Positions 9,012 through 17,442 of a stretch of 64,000 nucleotides of DNA are shown in pieces. Origin of the DNA: Segatella copri (GTDB lineage Bacteria; Bacteroidota; Bacteroidia; Bacteroidales; Bacteroidaceae); the NCBI RefSeq assembly GCF_009495355.1, contig NZ_VZAD01000091.1, positions 35,974 to 99,973 on the forward strand, read 5' to 3'. The notes under the pieces were generated by a model. The model saw only the letters and a program-made list of their open reading frames with translations. It did not search any database and was not told the origin of the DNA. The translations under genes were made by a program, and so were the position numbers. Position 1 is the first letter of the stretch. Each line of letters opens with the position of its first letter.

Positions 9012-10655
9012 CTACTTTTTAAAATAATCCAAAAGAACCGACTTGAGTTTTTTTTCACGTCTCATAAAACAATCTAAAGACAAAGTTTTAGAAGTGCTAA
9101 AAATATCGCAGACATCATCGAGTTTGGATGTTAAATAATACTGCATTTTAGCTTTTAAGCTCAACGATTTCTTTGGGATGTCTAACACGACAAAATTTGC
9201 TATATTATTATTAATCTCATCGAAATTCTTTGTATGCCACTCTATAGGCAACATTTCAAAATCACGTCTATAAATGATTTTATCAAAATATATATTACTC
9301 TCATATTTATCCGGGAACATGAGATAATGAGCTAAAAGAGCATAGCCATTTCTTAACAACCCCAAATGATCAAAATAATCTTCATCTATATCGCTGCAAT
9401 CGTAAGGTTCTATTTTTTGATGCTTCGCAATAAATTTGTTAATACGATATGTTTCATATTTTACCTGTATAGTTGCACCACGATAATAATAATACTTAAC
9501 TATCGTTCTTAAGAAGTTTTTCAGTTTTTCATCTTGCTCTATACCTTCAGTAAATAAATAGTTCACCAGAGCGTATCTTGGATATTGGTTAGAATATTGA
9601 GATATCAGTTGAAGCATTTGAGCAACTTTAATTGACATTTTTTCTGGCGCATTTAGCCATTGCAAAATATTAGTTATAGTCGACAAGTCCTCTATCACCT
9701 CTTTATATGGTTTTGCACTAAGAGCCGAATTATTGTCACGTGTCAAATATTCACGTAAGCTACCTTCATTAGTTGTAACACCTTCTTTTCCACGCAATAT
9801 ATGGTAATAATAACGGAACAAATCGTCAACACTTATTTTTAAGTCTGCACAAATGGCATTAAACTCAAGCCATTGCTCTATAAATTCATCTCCTCTTCCT
9901 TCCGCCTTTGCACTTTTATATAAACGAGCTTTAAATATATCAGAATCTTCCAATATTTGACCACGATTATTGATCGTTTCAAAAATTGTTAATGCTCTAT
10001 CACTTGCCTCTTCCATATCCTTTCCATCAAGTTCAATCGGAAGTAGGTATACACGTTCCAAGAAATAGACCAAAAACTCTGTTTTCTTTTCTGGATGTTG
10101 TAAATTATCATAAAATTCAGACATCCACTTATACAAATAAAGTGCATTTATCTCTATACTACTATATTTTTTCTCATTCTCCAATTTGTGTTTTACATTT
10201 GATATTTCTAACCACAAATTTTCAAATGTTTCAAGAGAATAACTTAACACAGATTCTATATTTTTTTGGTCATCATGTTCGTATACTTTTGAATCTATTC
10301 GAGGTAAAGAATTATCAGACAACACAGACTCTACCTCTAACAATCGAACAAGACGCGATTTATCTGGATGTAAGATAGTCAACACTTTTGTAAATAACCA
10401 TAATGTAATTAAACGTTGTTGTCCATCTACCACATTAGGTCTGCTCGTTTCCATATTACTCCGTGCCATAATAATATTACCTACAAAGTAATCTTTGTCA
10501 TTCAAGAAAGCATTTGTAATGTCAGAATAAAATTGATAACACGTATCCTTATTCCAGGAATATGGACGTTGATATTCAGGGATAACATAGATATCTTCCC
10601 CACTATTAAAGAGATTAGTTATACTCTTTTGCTCAGCTCGTAAAGATAATGCCAT
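9012..10655 (-). CDS. DUF262 (GmrSD-like) protein with degenerate DUF1524 end
   Basis: 547 aa. The N-terminal DUF262 domain is clear: IPEYQRPYSW at 25-34 and VVDGQQRLITLW around 75-86, the ParB/Srx-like DGQQR signature that binds or hydrolyses NTP in GmrS, BrxU and SspE-type proteins. Those usually end in a DUF1524 HNH nuclease with an EHxxPQ motif and GNL. Here the equivalent region reads FEMLPIEW, then IANFVVLD, so the HNH histidine appears to be replaced by Met. It is the upstream partner of the AAA ATPase at 7603-9006. A restriction-like role is inference from family and pairing. Confidence 0.82.
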   Translation of the reverse strand: MALSLRAEQKSITNLFNSGEDIYVIPEYQRPYSWNKDTCYQFYSDITNAFLNDKDYFVGNIIMARSNMETSRPNVVDGQQRLITLWLFTKVLTILHPDKSRLVRLLEVESVLSDNSLPRIDSKVYEHDDQKNIESVLSYSLETFENLWLEISNVKHKLENEKKYSSIEINALYLYKWMSEFYDNLQHPEKKTEFLVYFLERVYLLPIELDGKDMEEASDRALTIFETINNRGQILEDSDIFKARLYKSAKAEGRGDEFIEQWLEFNAICADLKISVDDLFRYYYHILRGKEGVTTNEGSLREYLTRDNNSALSAKPYKEVIEDLSTITNILQWLNAPEKMSIKVAQMLQLISQYSNQYPRYALVNYLFTEGIEQDEKLKNFLRTIVKYYYYRGATIQVKYETYRINKFIAKHQKIEPYDCSDIDEDYFDHLGLLRNGYALLAHYLMFPDKYESNIYFDKIIYRRDFEMLPIEWHTKNFDEINNNIANFVVLDIPKKSLSLKAKMQYYLTSKLDDVCDIFSTSKTLSLDCFMRREKKLKSVLLDYFKK

Positions 10656-10664
10656 TTTATATAA

Positions 10665-11708
10665 TTATTTTTTAATATGTTTTACTAATTCATTGGCTTT
10701 CTTATATTCTTCATGGCTGCCAATATCAAGCCAATAACCAGTTATCGGATAACGAATAACTGTTTTACCTGCTGCTACAGCATCATTCATCAGGTCGGTA
10801 GCATTATAGAATGTATTCTTTGGCATATTCTCTAATAGCTCACGTTTGATGAGATAGATGCCTGCATTGGCAAAATAATTGTAGACAGGCTTTTCTTTTA
10901 CTCCCTTTATATTTCTACCTTCTAATTCAAAAATTCCATAAGGAACAGAAATAGAATATGGAACAGCAGCAACAGACATATCTGCATTATGCTCCATAAA
11001 ATGAAGATAGAAATCCTCATAATCTATATTAGTAAAGAGGTCTGAATTCATCACAAGTACCACATCATTATAGAACTTTGCAACGAATTGTGTTGCACCC
11101 ATTGTTCCTAAGAACTGTGGTTCTTTTATACAATCAACTTGTACCCCATTTACAGGGGTAGCAAAATGCTCCTCCAATTGTTCATGCAGATAATTGACTG
11201 TTACAGAAATATGCTTAATACCATTCTCCATCAAACTGTCTATATTATAATCAATAATAGGTTTACCCCCTACAGGAAGCAATGGTTTAGGAGTAGTTTC
11301 TGTTAAAGGACGAAGGCGGACTCCCTTTCCTCCAGCCATAAGTACAGCATCAATAGGAAGTCGGGTTCTTTGTTTCCTTAGATTAACAACATCAACTATT
11401 TTCATATCGTTATCAAGCACAGGAAGAAGTTCTATTCCTTTTTCTTTTGCAATGTGTATAGTTTTAACGTCACATTCTGTAGTTCTTATATATGTAAATA
11501 ATTTATTAGCAATTTTAATAACGTTACTTTCCAAACTTTCACCCTTTATCAGTCCGCGGCGAATATCACCATCAGTAAGAGAACCGATTACACTATTTTT
11601 CTCATCTACCACAAACAGGGTCAATGCATCCATACCGCCTATTGAATTAATGGCTTCTAAGGCTTTTAACAAAGTTACATCCGACTTAATCAAATATTTT
11701 GAAAACAT
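10665..11708 (-). CDS. ptmE: CBS-domain sugar-phosphate nucleotidyltransferase (PtmE-like)
   Basis: 347 aa. Two CBS motifs occupy about residues 1-115 (LFVVDEKNSVIGSLTDGDIR is typical). A nucleotidyltransferase domain follows, with DAVLMAGGKGVRLRPLTE and PKPLLPVGGKP. The same architecture is found in PtmE, which makes GDP-GlcN for the GDP-linked legionaminic acid route. It lies directly after legF in the same operon, supporting that role. No PtmF/PtmA/PgmL homologue is present apart from glmS at the start of the locus, so precursor supply may be chromosomal. The activated sugar could still be another hexose-1-phosphate. Confidence 0.78.
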   Translation of the reverse strand: MFSKYLIKSDVTLLKALEAINSIGGMDALTLFVVDEKNSVIGSLTDGDIRRGLIKGESLESNVIKIANKLFTYIRTTECDVKTIHIAKEKGIELLPVLDNDMKIVDVVNLRKQRTRLPIDAVLMAGGKGVRLRPLTETTPKPLLPVGGKPIIDYNIDSLMENGIKHISVTVNYLHEQLEEHFATPVNGVQVDCIKEPQFLGTMGATQFVAKFYNDVVLVMNSDLFTNIDYEDFYLHFMEHNADMSVAAVPYSISVPYGIFELEGRNIKGVKEKPVYNYFANAGIYLIKRELLENMPKNTFYNATDLMNDAVAAGKTVIRYPITGYWLDIGSHEEYKKANELVKHIKK

Positions 11709-11731
11709 ATTATTTATTTTTATAATGTGAT

Positions 11732-12415
11732 TTACTTTTGAGTTTTGTTTATAATCGACTCAACAAACAAGAAGTCATAAATATCATCAATATCGATTGA
11801 TGTTTCTTTTGACATTACATATTTTATTCGTTTATCAAAGCCACCTAATCCTTTTTGTTTAAGAGCTTCGACATTAATGACATAGATGGCGCCATTGAAC
11901 TCATAAAATGAAGGAAGGGACTGCCGACCACCTGCATGTTTATTATATATAAGATTAACGAAGCCATCATCATTATCATTACATAACACAGCAGGAGCAT
12001 GTGACTTCGTTACAGAGACGACCATATCAATATCATCTCTATATAAAGTAATTGCATCCTTTACTTGTTCTATAGTACGCAAAGGTGAAGTTGGCTGCAA
12101 AAGAAGAATCTTATTAAACTTCTTGCCTTTTTCTTCATAAAACTTGACAGCATGCAAAAGGACATCATTTGTAGACGCTGTATCGGAAGCAAGTTCTATC
12201 GGGCGTACAAATGGCACATGTAAGCCATATTTTTCTACTACATCAATAATCTTTTGATCGTCAGTTGACACACAAATATTATCGTCTATTGTGATGGCTC
12301 GCGCAACATCTATTGAATATGCTATTAGGGGCTTACCACAAAGATTCTTAATATTTTTACCAGGAAGTCCTTTACTGCCACCTCGAGCTGGTATAACTAC
12401 TAAAATATCTTCCAT
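11732..12415 (-). CDS. legF: CMP-nonulosonate (legionaminate/sialate) cytidylyltransferase
   Basis: 227 aa with the N-terminal VVIPARGGSKGLPGKN signature of CMP-sialic/legionaminic acid synthetases and LLQPTSPLRT in the middle. It activates the nine-carbon acid with CTP to CMP-Leg or CMP-Neu. It begins 2 bp after the LegG gene, in a cluster carrying legB and legC, which favours legionaminate over N-acetylneuraminate. NeuA of a sialic acid pathway is the alternative. Confidence 0.87.
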   Translation of the reverse strand: MEDILVVIPARGGSKGLPGKNIKNLCGKPLIAYSIDVARAITIDDNICVSTDDQKIIDVVEKYGLHVPFVRPIELASDTASTNDVLLHAVKFYEEKGKKFNKILLLQPTSPLRTIEQVKDAITLYRDDIDMVVSVTKSHAPAVLCNDNDDGFVNLIYNKHAGGRQSLPSFYEFNGAIYVINVEALKQKGLGGFDKRIKYVMSKETSIDIDDIYDFLFVESIINKTQK

Positions 12416-12417
12416 AT

Positions 12418-13569
12418 CTATAAGTCATAAAAAGTTTTCAAATTCAAACCTGTCAACTCAACATTTTTAAGTTCCTGATATATCAAGTTAGCTGTATTTG
12501 ATTTGGCATACGGATTTTCATAAGTCTTTGCAGCCTTTTGCATCTCTTCGGATAAACAAAGCTTAAGTCCAGCTATTACCTCATCCTTTGAAGTACCACA
12601 ATTAACAACACTCTTAGAGGCAAGTCTTCCCTTTTGTCTATCTCCAATATTTAAGGTTGGAATACCAAATGAAGGAACTTCAATGATTCCACTAGAGGAG
12701 TTGCCTACTGCTGCCTTTACAAACTGAAGGGCTGAAAGATAACGCTTTAATCCCAATGATGTATAAGCCTTTGCACGATTAGAATGATTCTGTACATACT
12801 TCTCTACAGCCAAAGCTATAGCATCCCTTCCTGTATCTGAGTTTGGCATAGTGAAGATTACTTTGAGATCTTTGAACTGGTCTAAAGCTTCCAAAAACTC
12901 ACGAATGTCTTTGGCAGGATCACCACCAAGGGTCACAGGATGATAAGTAACAAGAATTGTTTGTGTATCAATCTTGAAATCCAAGGATGCTTCAAGTTCA
13001 TCCTTCGTCATCAAAGGAACCGCCTTGATATTTTCTACCCCTAAAGAACCTACATCAAAAACTCTAGATGGTTGTTCTCCCATCTGGATAACTCGATGGC
13101 GATATTCTTCACAAGATGTAAAATGCAAAGACGACATCTTTGTCACGGAATGACGGATGGCATCATCGAATGCGCCTTCAGTAACTTCCCCACCATGAAT
13201 ATGAGCAATAGGAATACGATGAATCAACGCTACCTGAGCAGCAACAAGTATCTCATATCTATCACCCAAGAGTACTAGAATATCAGGTTTTAGCTCTGAC
13301 AAGGCATCATTCATACCTTGCATTTCTTCTACCATTGATGAAATAATGCCATGAGCATCATCAGAAGGTTTATGCATATAGACCTTTTTATCTATAATAA
13401 AACCATCTTTCTCTATTTCTTTATAGGTTTCTCCATATTCGGGCATCAGATGCATATTGGTGGCTATGACTTGGAGACGCAAATCTCTATCCTCTTTGAC
13501 TAATCTCATCAAACGACTTAACAAACCATATTCTGCACGAGTGCCTGTTACAAAACAAATCTTTCTCAT
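12418..13569 (-). CDS. legG: hydrolysing NDP-sugar 2-epimerase, LegG/NeuC type
   Basis: 383 aa with the UDP-GlcNAc 2-epimerase fold: KICFVTGTRAEYGLLSRL at the start, HIHGGEVTEGAFDDAIRHS with catalytic acidic residues, and GNSSSGIIEVPSFGIP near the C-terminal nucleotide site. The enzyme epimerises and hydrolyses the NDP-sugar to release the free 6-carbon precursor of the nonulosonate. Its start overlaps the preceding gene by 4 bp. Neighbouring legB and legC argue for the bacillosamine-derived substrate of the legionaminic route. Confidence 0.88.
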   Translation of the reverse strand: MRKICFVTGTRAEYGLLSRLMRLVKEDRDLRLQVIATNMHLMPEYGETYKEIEKDGFIIDKKVYMHKPSDDAHGIISSMVEEMQGMNDALSELKPDILVLLGDRYEILVAAQVALIHRIPIAHIHGGEVTEGAFDDAIRHSVTKMSSLHFTSCEEYRHRVIQMGEQPSRVFDVGSLGVENIKAVPLMTKDELEASLDFKIDTQTILVTYHPVTLGGDPAKDIREFLEALDQFKDLKVIFTMPNSDTGRDAIALAVEKYVQNHSNRAKAYTSLGLKRYLSALQFVKAAVGNSSSGIIEVPSFGIPTLNIGDRQKGRLASKSVVNCGTSKDEVIAGLKLCLSEEMQKAAKTYENPYAKSNTANLIYQELKNVELTGLNLKTFYDL

Positions 13570-14576
13570 AATTGTATTTGTTCGTCTGGTTGATAATCTT
13601 TAATCGCTTTGGTTCCTACAACTTCTTCCCAACGCATAGGTGTTATGCCAGTACCAGGGCGCTTAACAGCTAAGTTGTCATCAGACAATGTCTCACCTTT
13701 TTTTATAGAGGTACTTGCTACAATACTCTTGCGAGCTACAGCAATATTGGCACGTTCTGAATCAGAAACCTGTTTTATACCGGTTCCCAGAGCCTGCTCA
13801 ATATTACGGATGGCTTGAACCATAGCCTTAAGTTCTTGTGGCTCCAAAGAGGCTTTATGATCAGGACCAACCATATTTCTATCAAGAGTGAAATGCTTTT
13901 CAATGACCTGTGCGCCAAGAGCTACAGCTGCTATAGGTACTTCTATCCCTTGGGTATGATCTGAATAACCAACAATAGTCCCAAAATCCTGTTTGATGGT
14001 TAGCATTGCCTTCAAGTTGACATCCTTCATTGGTGTAGGATATTGGGTATTGCAATGCAAGATTGTAATTTGCTTTTTAGTCAAGCCGTTCTTCAACAAT
14101 ACTTCCATCGCATTCCTGATATCTTCTTCATCGCACATTCCGGTGGACATGATGACCGGCTCATGAAGAAGAGCTATTTTCTTGATGAATGGATAGTTAG
14201 TAATTTCACCAGAAGGAATTTTCCAAAGTCCCAAACCAAGAGAATGCAAGAAATCAATACTTTCCAAATCAAAAGCTGTTGACCAAAAACGGATACCTTT
14301 TTGATGACAATAGGCAACAAGTTCTTGATGATCAGCATCAGACAGCTCTAATTTCTTGAGCATCTGATACTGAGAATCATCACCATCACCTATATTTTCC
14401 TTCTGATATTCTGCTTTCTTGGCATCTTTTGATACCAGTTTATCAGCCTTGAAGGTTTGAAACTTAATTATATCAACACCTGCATCAACTGCTGCATCTA
14501 TAAGTTGCTTGGCTATATCCAAGGAACCATTATGATTGACACCAGCTTCTGCAATTATTAATGTATGATTAATCAT
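13566..14576 (-). CDS. legI: nonulosonate synthase (LegI/NeuB family) with SAF domain
   Basis: The frame is open from 14618, but I place the start at 14576 (MINHTLIIAEAGVNHNGS), one base after the preceding stop. It condenses phosphoenolpyruvate with the 6-carbon precursor. The TIM barrel shows EAGVNHNG, FQTFKADKLVSKDA, PSGEITNYP and YSDHTQGIEVP. A C-terminal antifreeze-like SAF domain includes VARKSIVASTSIKKGE. At 336 aa it has normal length. It sits between legG and the acetyltransferase, forming the core of the pathway. Confidence 0.9.
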   Translation of the reverse strand: MINHTLIIAEAGVNHNGSLDIAKQLIDAAVDAGVDIIKFQTFKADKLVSKDAKKAEYQKENIGDGDDSQYQMLKKLELSDADHQELVAYCHQKGIRFWSTAFDLESIDFLHSLGLGLWKIPSGEITNYPFIKKIALLHEPVIMSTGMCDEEDIRNAMEVLLKNGLTKKQITILHCNTQYPTPMKDVNLKAMLTIKQDFGTIVGYSDHTQGIEVPIAAVALGAQVIEKHFTLDRNMVGPDHKASLEPQELKAMVQAIRNIEQALGTGIKQVSDSERANIAVARKSIVASTSIKKGETLSDDNLAVKRPGTGITPMRWEEVVGTKAIKDYQPDEQIQL

Positions 14577-14577
14577 G

Positions 14578-15222
14578 CTATTTTGCTTTAATTTTAAGGA
14601 TAACAGGATTTCCTGCATAAATTCCCTTCACACATATAGACTTACGAACTACAGAACCTGCACCGATAATAATATCAGAAGCTATTCCGATACAGTTGGC
14701 ACAAACGGATTGAGAACCTATAAAACAATTCTCTCCTATCTTACATTCACCATTTACCATGGTTCCTGTCGAGATGTGGCATTGATTACCAACCTCTGCG
14801 TCATGTTCTATATTTACGAAAGTATTGATGATGCAATTATCACCAATCTTTGCACCTGCATTGACAAAAGCATGATGCATAATGACAGTACCTTCGCCTA
14901 GTTCTGAATATTTACTAACGTGAGCGGTAGAGGCAATGATTGTTGCCAATCTGCCTCCAGCCGCCTTCACCTTATTATATAGTTTGATTCGGAGGGTTGG
15001 ATTTTTGATGAAGCCTACAGTTATAACGAAATCACACTCCTCAACATATTGAGGAATCTCATCATCGGTTCCTATAACCTTATGACCAGGTAGAACCTCC
15101 TTGCCAACTTCATCAGGCATATCAAGGATTCCCTTGATTTCATAGCCTGCACTTTCAGCAACTTCAATCACTGATTTACAATGACCACCGCCACCGATGA
15201 GAATTAATTTACGATTCTGCAT
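14578..15222 (-). CDS. sugar acetyltransferase of the PglD/NeuD family (LegH position)
   Basis: 214 aa. The N-terminal Rossmann-like part starts MQNRKLILIGGGGHCKSV, then a left-handed beta helix with hexapeptide repeats (GEGTVIMHHAFVNAGAKIGD). This is the PglD/NeuD/LegH family, which N-acetylates the 4-amino sugar before condensation, or O-acetylates sialic acid. Position between legC/legB and legI favours the LegH role. Its start overlaps the ClpP-like gene upstream by 14 bp, so that foreign-looking gene is translationally linked to it. Confidence 0.83.
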   Translation of the reverse strand: MQNRKLILIGGGGHCKSVIEVAESAGYEIKGILDMPDEVGKEVLPGHKVIGTDDEIPQYVEECDFVITVGFIKNPTLRIKLYNKVKAAGGRLATIIASTAHVSKYSELGEGTVIMHHAFVNAGAKIGDNCIINTFVNIEHDAEVGNQCHISTGTMVNGECKIGENCFIGSQSVCANCIGIASDIIIGAGSVVRKSICVKGIYAGNPVILKIKAK

Positions 15223-16090
15223 ATGTTTGCAAATAATGCCCTCCGATATGATTTTCTATGACTTTTGAATAACGCCACTTATCAAACAATATCATATAAC
15301 AATGATGAAGGCTCAAAATAGCATCTTGTAAATCTTGAGAAGATTCTAAATCTTCAATTTTTAATCCTACATTTTTACATTCTTCTCTTGAAATATGTCT
15401 ACTATGAGAATAACTATTTGCATGGCTTATAAACAAATCTTCAACATTTCTCATATCTATAGAGCCATTAACATGCTGCAACCATTTTGTAGCTAATTCC
15501 TTAGACCATTTAACCGCATTTTCGCAATCTCCTATTAAAGTAGGATGATACTTCGAAATAATAGTTTGCCACAATCCTAAAACATTAGGATTTGCAGATA
15601 TTGCAGTTATCGCTCTTTGATATTCATCAAGTATTCCTTGACATGCAATACCACCAAATTGAGGATCTATTGGACCTAACGATGATTGTTTTCCCATAAT
15701 AATAGAATTACAAGACAATGCTATCATTGTTCCTGCAGACATAGATAATTGCGGTATTATTGCTCTTATATTATTAGGGAAGACACTTTGAAGATAATTT
15801 ACAATGCTCTCTGTTGCAGCAATATCACCTCCAGGCGTATGTAATATTATATCTAATCCTTTAGAAGAATCCAACTTATAAACAGCATTCATTAATGCAT
15901 TAATGTCATTATCATTAATTTGTATATTTGGAGCTTCTGGATTTTTCAACCAGCCTGAATAATATGATATAACATTTCTGCCTGTTAAGGTGCTTATCTT
16001 GTCTAAATTCTCCTGTCTTATAGAATTCAATCTTCCGATTGAATCTTGATACGTGTTCACGTCATCAAGTATATCACTCCAATTTGCCAT
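15209..16090 (-). CDS. SDH-family (ClpP/crotonase-fold) serine protease-like protein
   Basis: 293 aa. Motifs match the serine dehydrogenase proteinase (SDH_sah) family: ILHTPGGDIAATE at 82-94 forms the oxyanion-type loop, LSMSAGT at 115-121 holds the likely nucleophile Ser118, and SSLGPIDPQFGG follows. No transmembrane anchor is evident. It lies inside the legionaminic acid cluster between legC and the acetyltransferase, overlapping the latter. It is more AT-rich than the flanking leg genes, so it was probably inserted. A paralogous fold occurs at 60870-61727. Its role in glycan synthesis, if any, is unknown. Confidence 0.78.
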   Translation of the reverse strand: MANWSDILDDVNTYQDSIGRLNSIRQENLDKISTLTGRNVISYYSGWLKNPEAPNIQINDNDINALMNAVYKLDSSKGLDIILHTPGGDIAATESIVNYLQSVFPNNIRAIIPQLSMSAGTMIALSCNSIIMGKQSSLGPIDPQFGGIACQGILDEYQRAITAISANPNVLGLWQTIISKYHPTLIGDCENAVKWSKELATKWLQHVNGSIDMRNVEDLFISHANSYSHSRHISREECKNVGLKIEDLESSQDLQDAILSLHHCYMILFDKWRYSKVIENHIGGHYLQTYAES

Positions 16091-16229
16091 AATCCTTCGC
16101 TTGTGTTATTGATTCTGTTTTATATTTATTTATAGAACAAAATGACATTTTTTGTATTGTATTTGTTTTAATTGATATATTCCCTCTCATTACGGAATAT
16201 AATGTTTTGTTTAATTCTACTTTTGCCAT
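16074..16229 (-). CDS. possible small protein (51 aa) bridging legC and the ClpP-like gene
   Basis: An ATG at 16229 lies inside the last codons of legC (overlap 13 bp). The frame runs to a TGA at 16074-16076 inside the first codons of the ClpP-like gene (overlap 17 bp). It fills the only gap between those genes, so it may couple their translation. The product is Lys/Asn/Thr-rich with no recognised domain. It could equally be chance in AT-rich spacer DNA. Confidence 0.3.
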   Translation of the reverse strand: MAKVELNKTLYSVMRGNISIKTNTIQKMSFCSINKYKTESITQAKDYGKLE

Positions 16230-17431
16230 AATCTTACACTACTTGGAATATTCACTACTCTATCTGCAAACCAGATAGTGTTCTCCAAACCATCGTTCTC
16301 ACAATTCTCAAACATCGGCAAACGATTCATCAACTCCCAGATAGGGCGAGTCATTACGCCATTATCATTGGTCTGGGTAAGGAAATCAATCTGAGCCTCC
16401 TTATCTTTCAAGATAACAGCATTGAGCCAATAGTTAGAAACTGTATTTGGAGAATCCACAAAGAACTCTATTTCTGGTACATTCTTGAAGAACTCCTCAT
16501 ACTCTGCAGCAACCTTACGCTTGCTTGCTACATACTTATCAATGTTCTCCAACTGAGCGCATCCCATAGCAGCATTGATATTTGGCATACGGTAGTTGTA
16601 ACCTACATGGTCGTGACGGAACTCCCAACGATGTGGAATCTTCGCCTGTGTGGTGATATGCTTTGCGTATGCTCCCAACTCCTCATCATTGAAGAGCATC
16701 ATACCGCCACCACCAGTAGTGATGGTCTTGTTGCCATTGAAGCTTATTGCACCAATCTTACCAAATGTACCTGTATGCTGTCCCTTGAAAGTTGAACCAA
16801 TACTCTCTGCAGCATCCTCTACAAGTTCGATATGCCACTCTTTACAGATAGCAGCAATCTCATCAATGCGGACAGGGTGACCGAATGAGTGCATAGGAAC
16901 ACAAGCCTTAACACGGCGACCAGTATTCTTGTTATAACAAGCCAAGTCATCCTCTTCAAAAGCAAAATCTCTACTCTTTGGAAGTTCTCCCTTACGAGTA
17001 TTCTTGCGTATCTCGGCATTTTTCTGAAGCCATGCCTTCAAAGAATCAGGAGAAAGACCCATTGTTGAACGATCAACATCAATGAATACCGCATGAGCTC
17101 CAATATAACTCAACGCATTACAGGTTGCAATGAAAGTAAGAGCCTGAGTCAAAACCTCATCTTCTTGCTTAACACCAACAAGCAACAAGCTCATGTGAAG
17201 GGCATTGGTACCACTTACACATACCACCGCCTTCTTGGCACCTGTGTATTTTGCCATATCCTCCTCAAAGCGATCAACAAACTTACCTACGGATGAAACG
17301 AAGGTTGTGTCGATACACTCGTTGAGGTATTTCTTTTCATTACCTGCAAAAACAGGAACAGCCAAAGGAGTAAACTCCTGGTTGCCATAAACAGACTTGA
17401 TAAAGTCTATCGTTTTCTTAAAATCTGCCAT
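16217..17431 (-). CDS. legC: PLP-dependent sugar aminotransferase, LegC family
   Basis: 404 aa DegT/DnrJ/EryC1 aminotransferase. Visible signatures are FVSSVGKFVDRFEEDMAKYT, then VSGTNALHMSLLL, LVEDAAESIGSTF and SFNGNKTITTGGGGMML, in which the Lys forms the PLP Schiff base. The long form with the LegC-type N-terminus matches enzymes that aminate the 4-keto sugar made by LegB. It starts 11 bp after legB and begins the shared legionaminic segment. Confidence 0.9.
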   Translation of the reverse strand: MADFKKTIDFIKSVYGNQEFTPLAVPVFAGNEKKYLNECIDTTFVSSVGKFVDRFEEDMAKYTGAKKAVVCVSGTNALHMSLLLVGVKQEDEVLTQALTFIATCNALSYIGAHAVFIDVDRSTMGLSPDSLKAWLQKNAEIRKNTRKGELPKSRDFAFEEDDLACYNKNTGRRVKACVPMHSFGHPVRIDEIAAICKEWHIELVEDAAESIGSTFKGQHTGTFGKIGAISFNGNKTITTGGGGMMLFNDEELGAYAKHITTQAKIPHRWEFRHDHVGYNYRMPNINAAMGCAQLENIDKYVASKRKVAAEYEEFFKNVPEIEFFVDSPNTVSNYWLNAVILKDKEAQIDFLTQTNDNGVMTRPIWELMNRLPMFENCENDGLENTIWFADRVVNIPSSVRLWQK

Positions 17432-17442
17432 TTTATTGAGAA

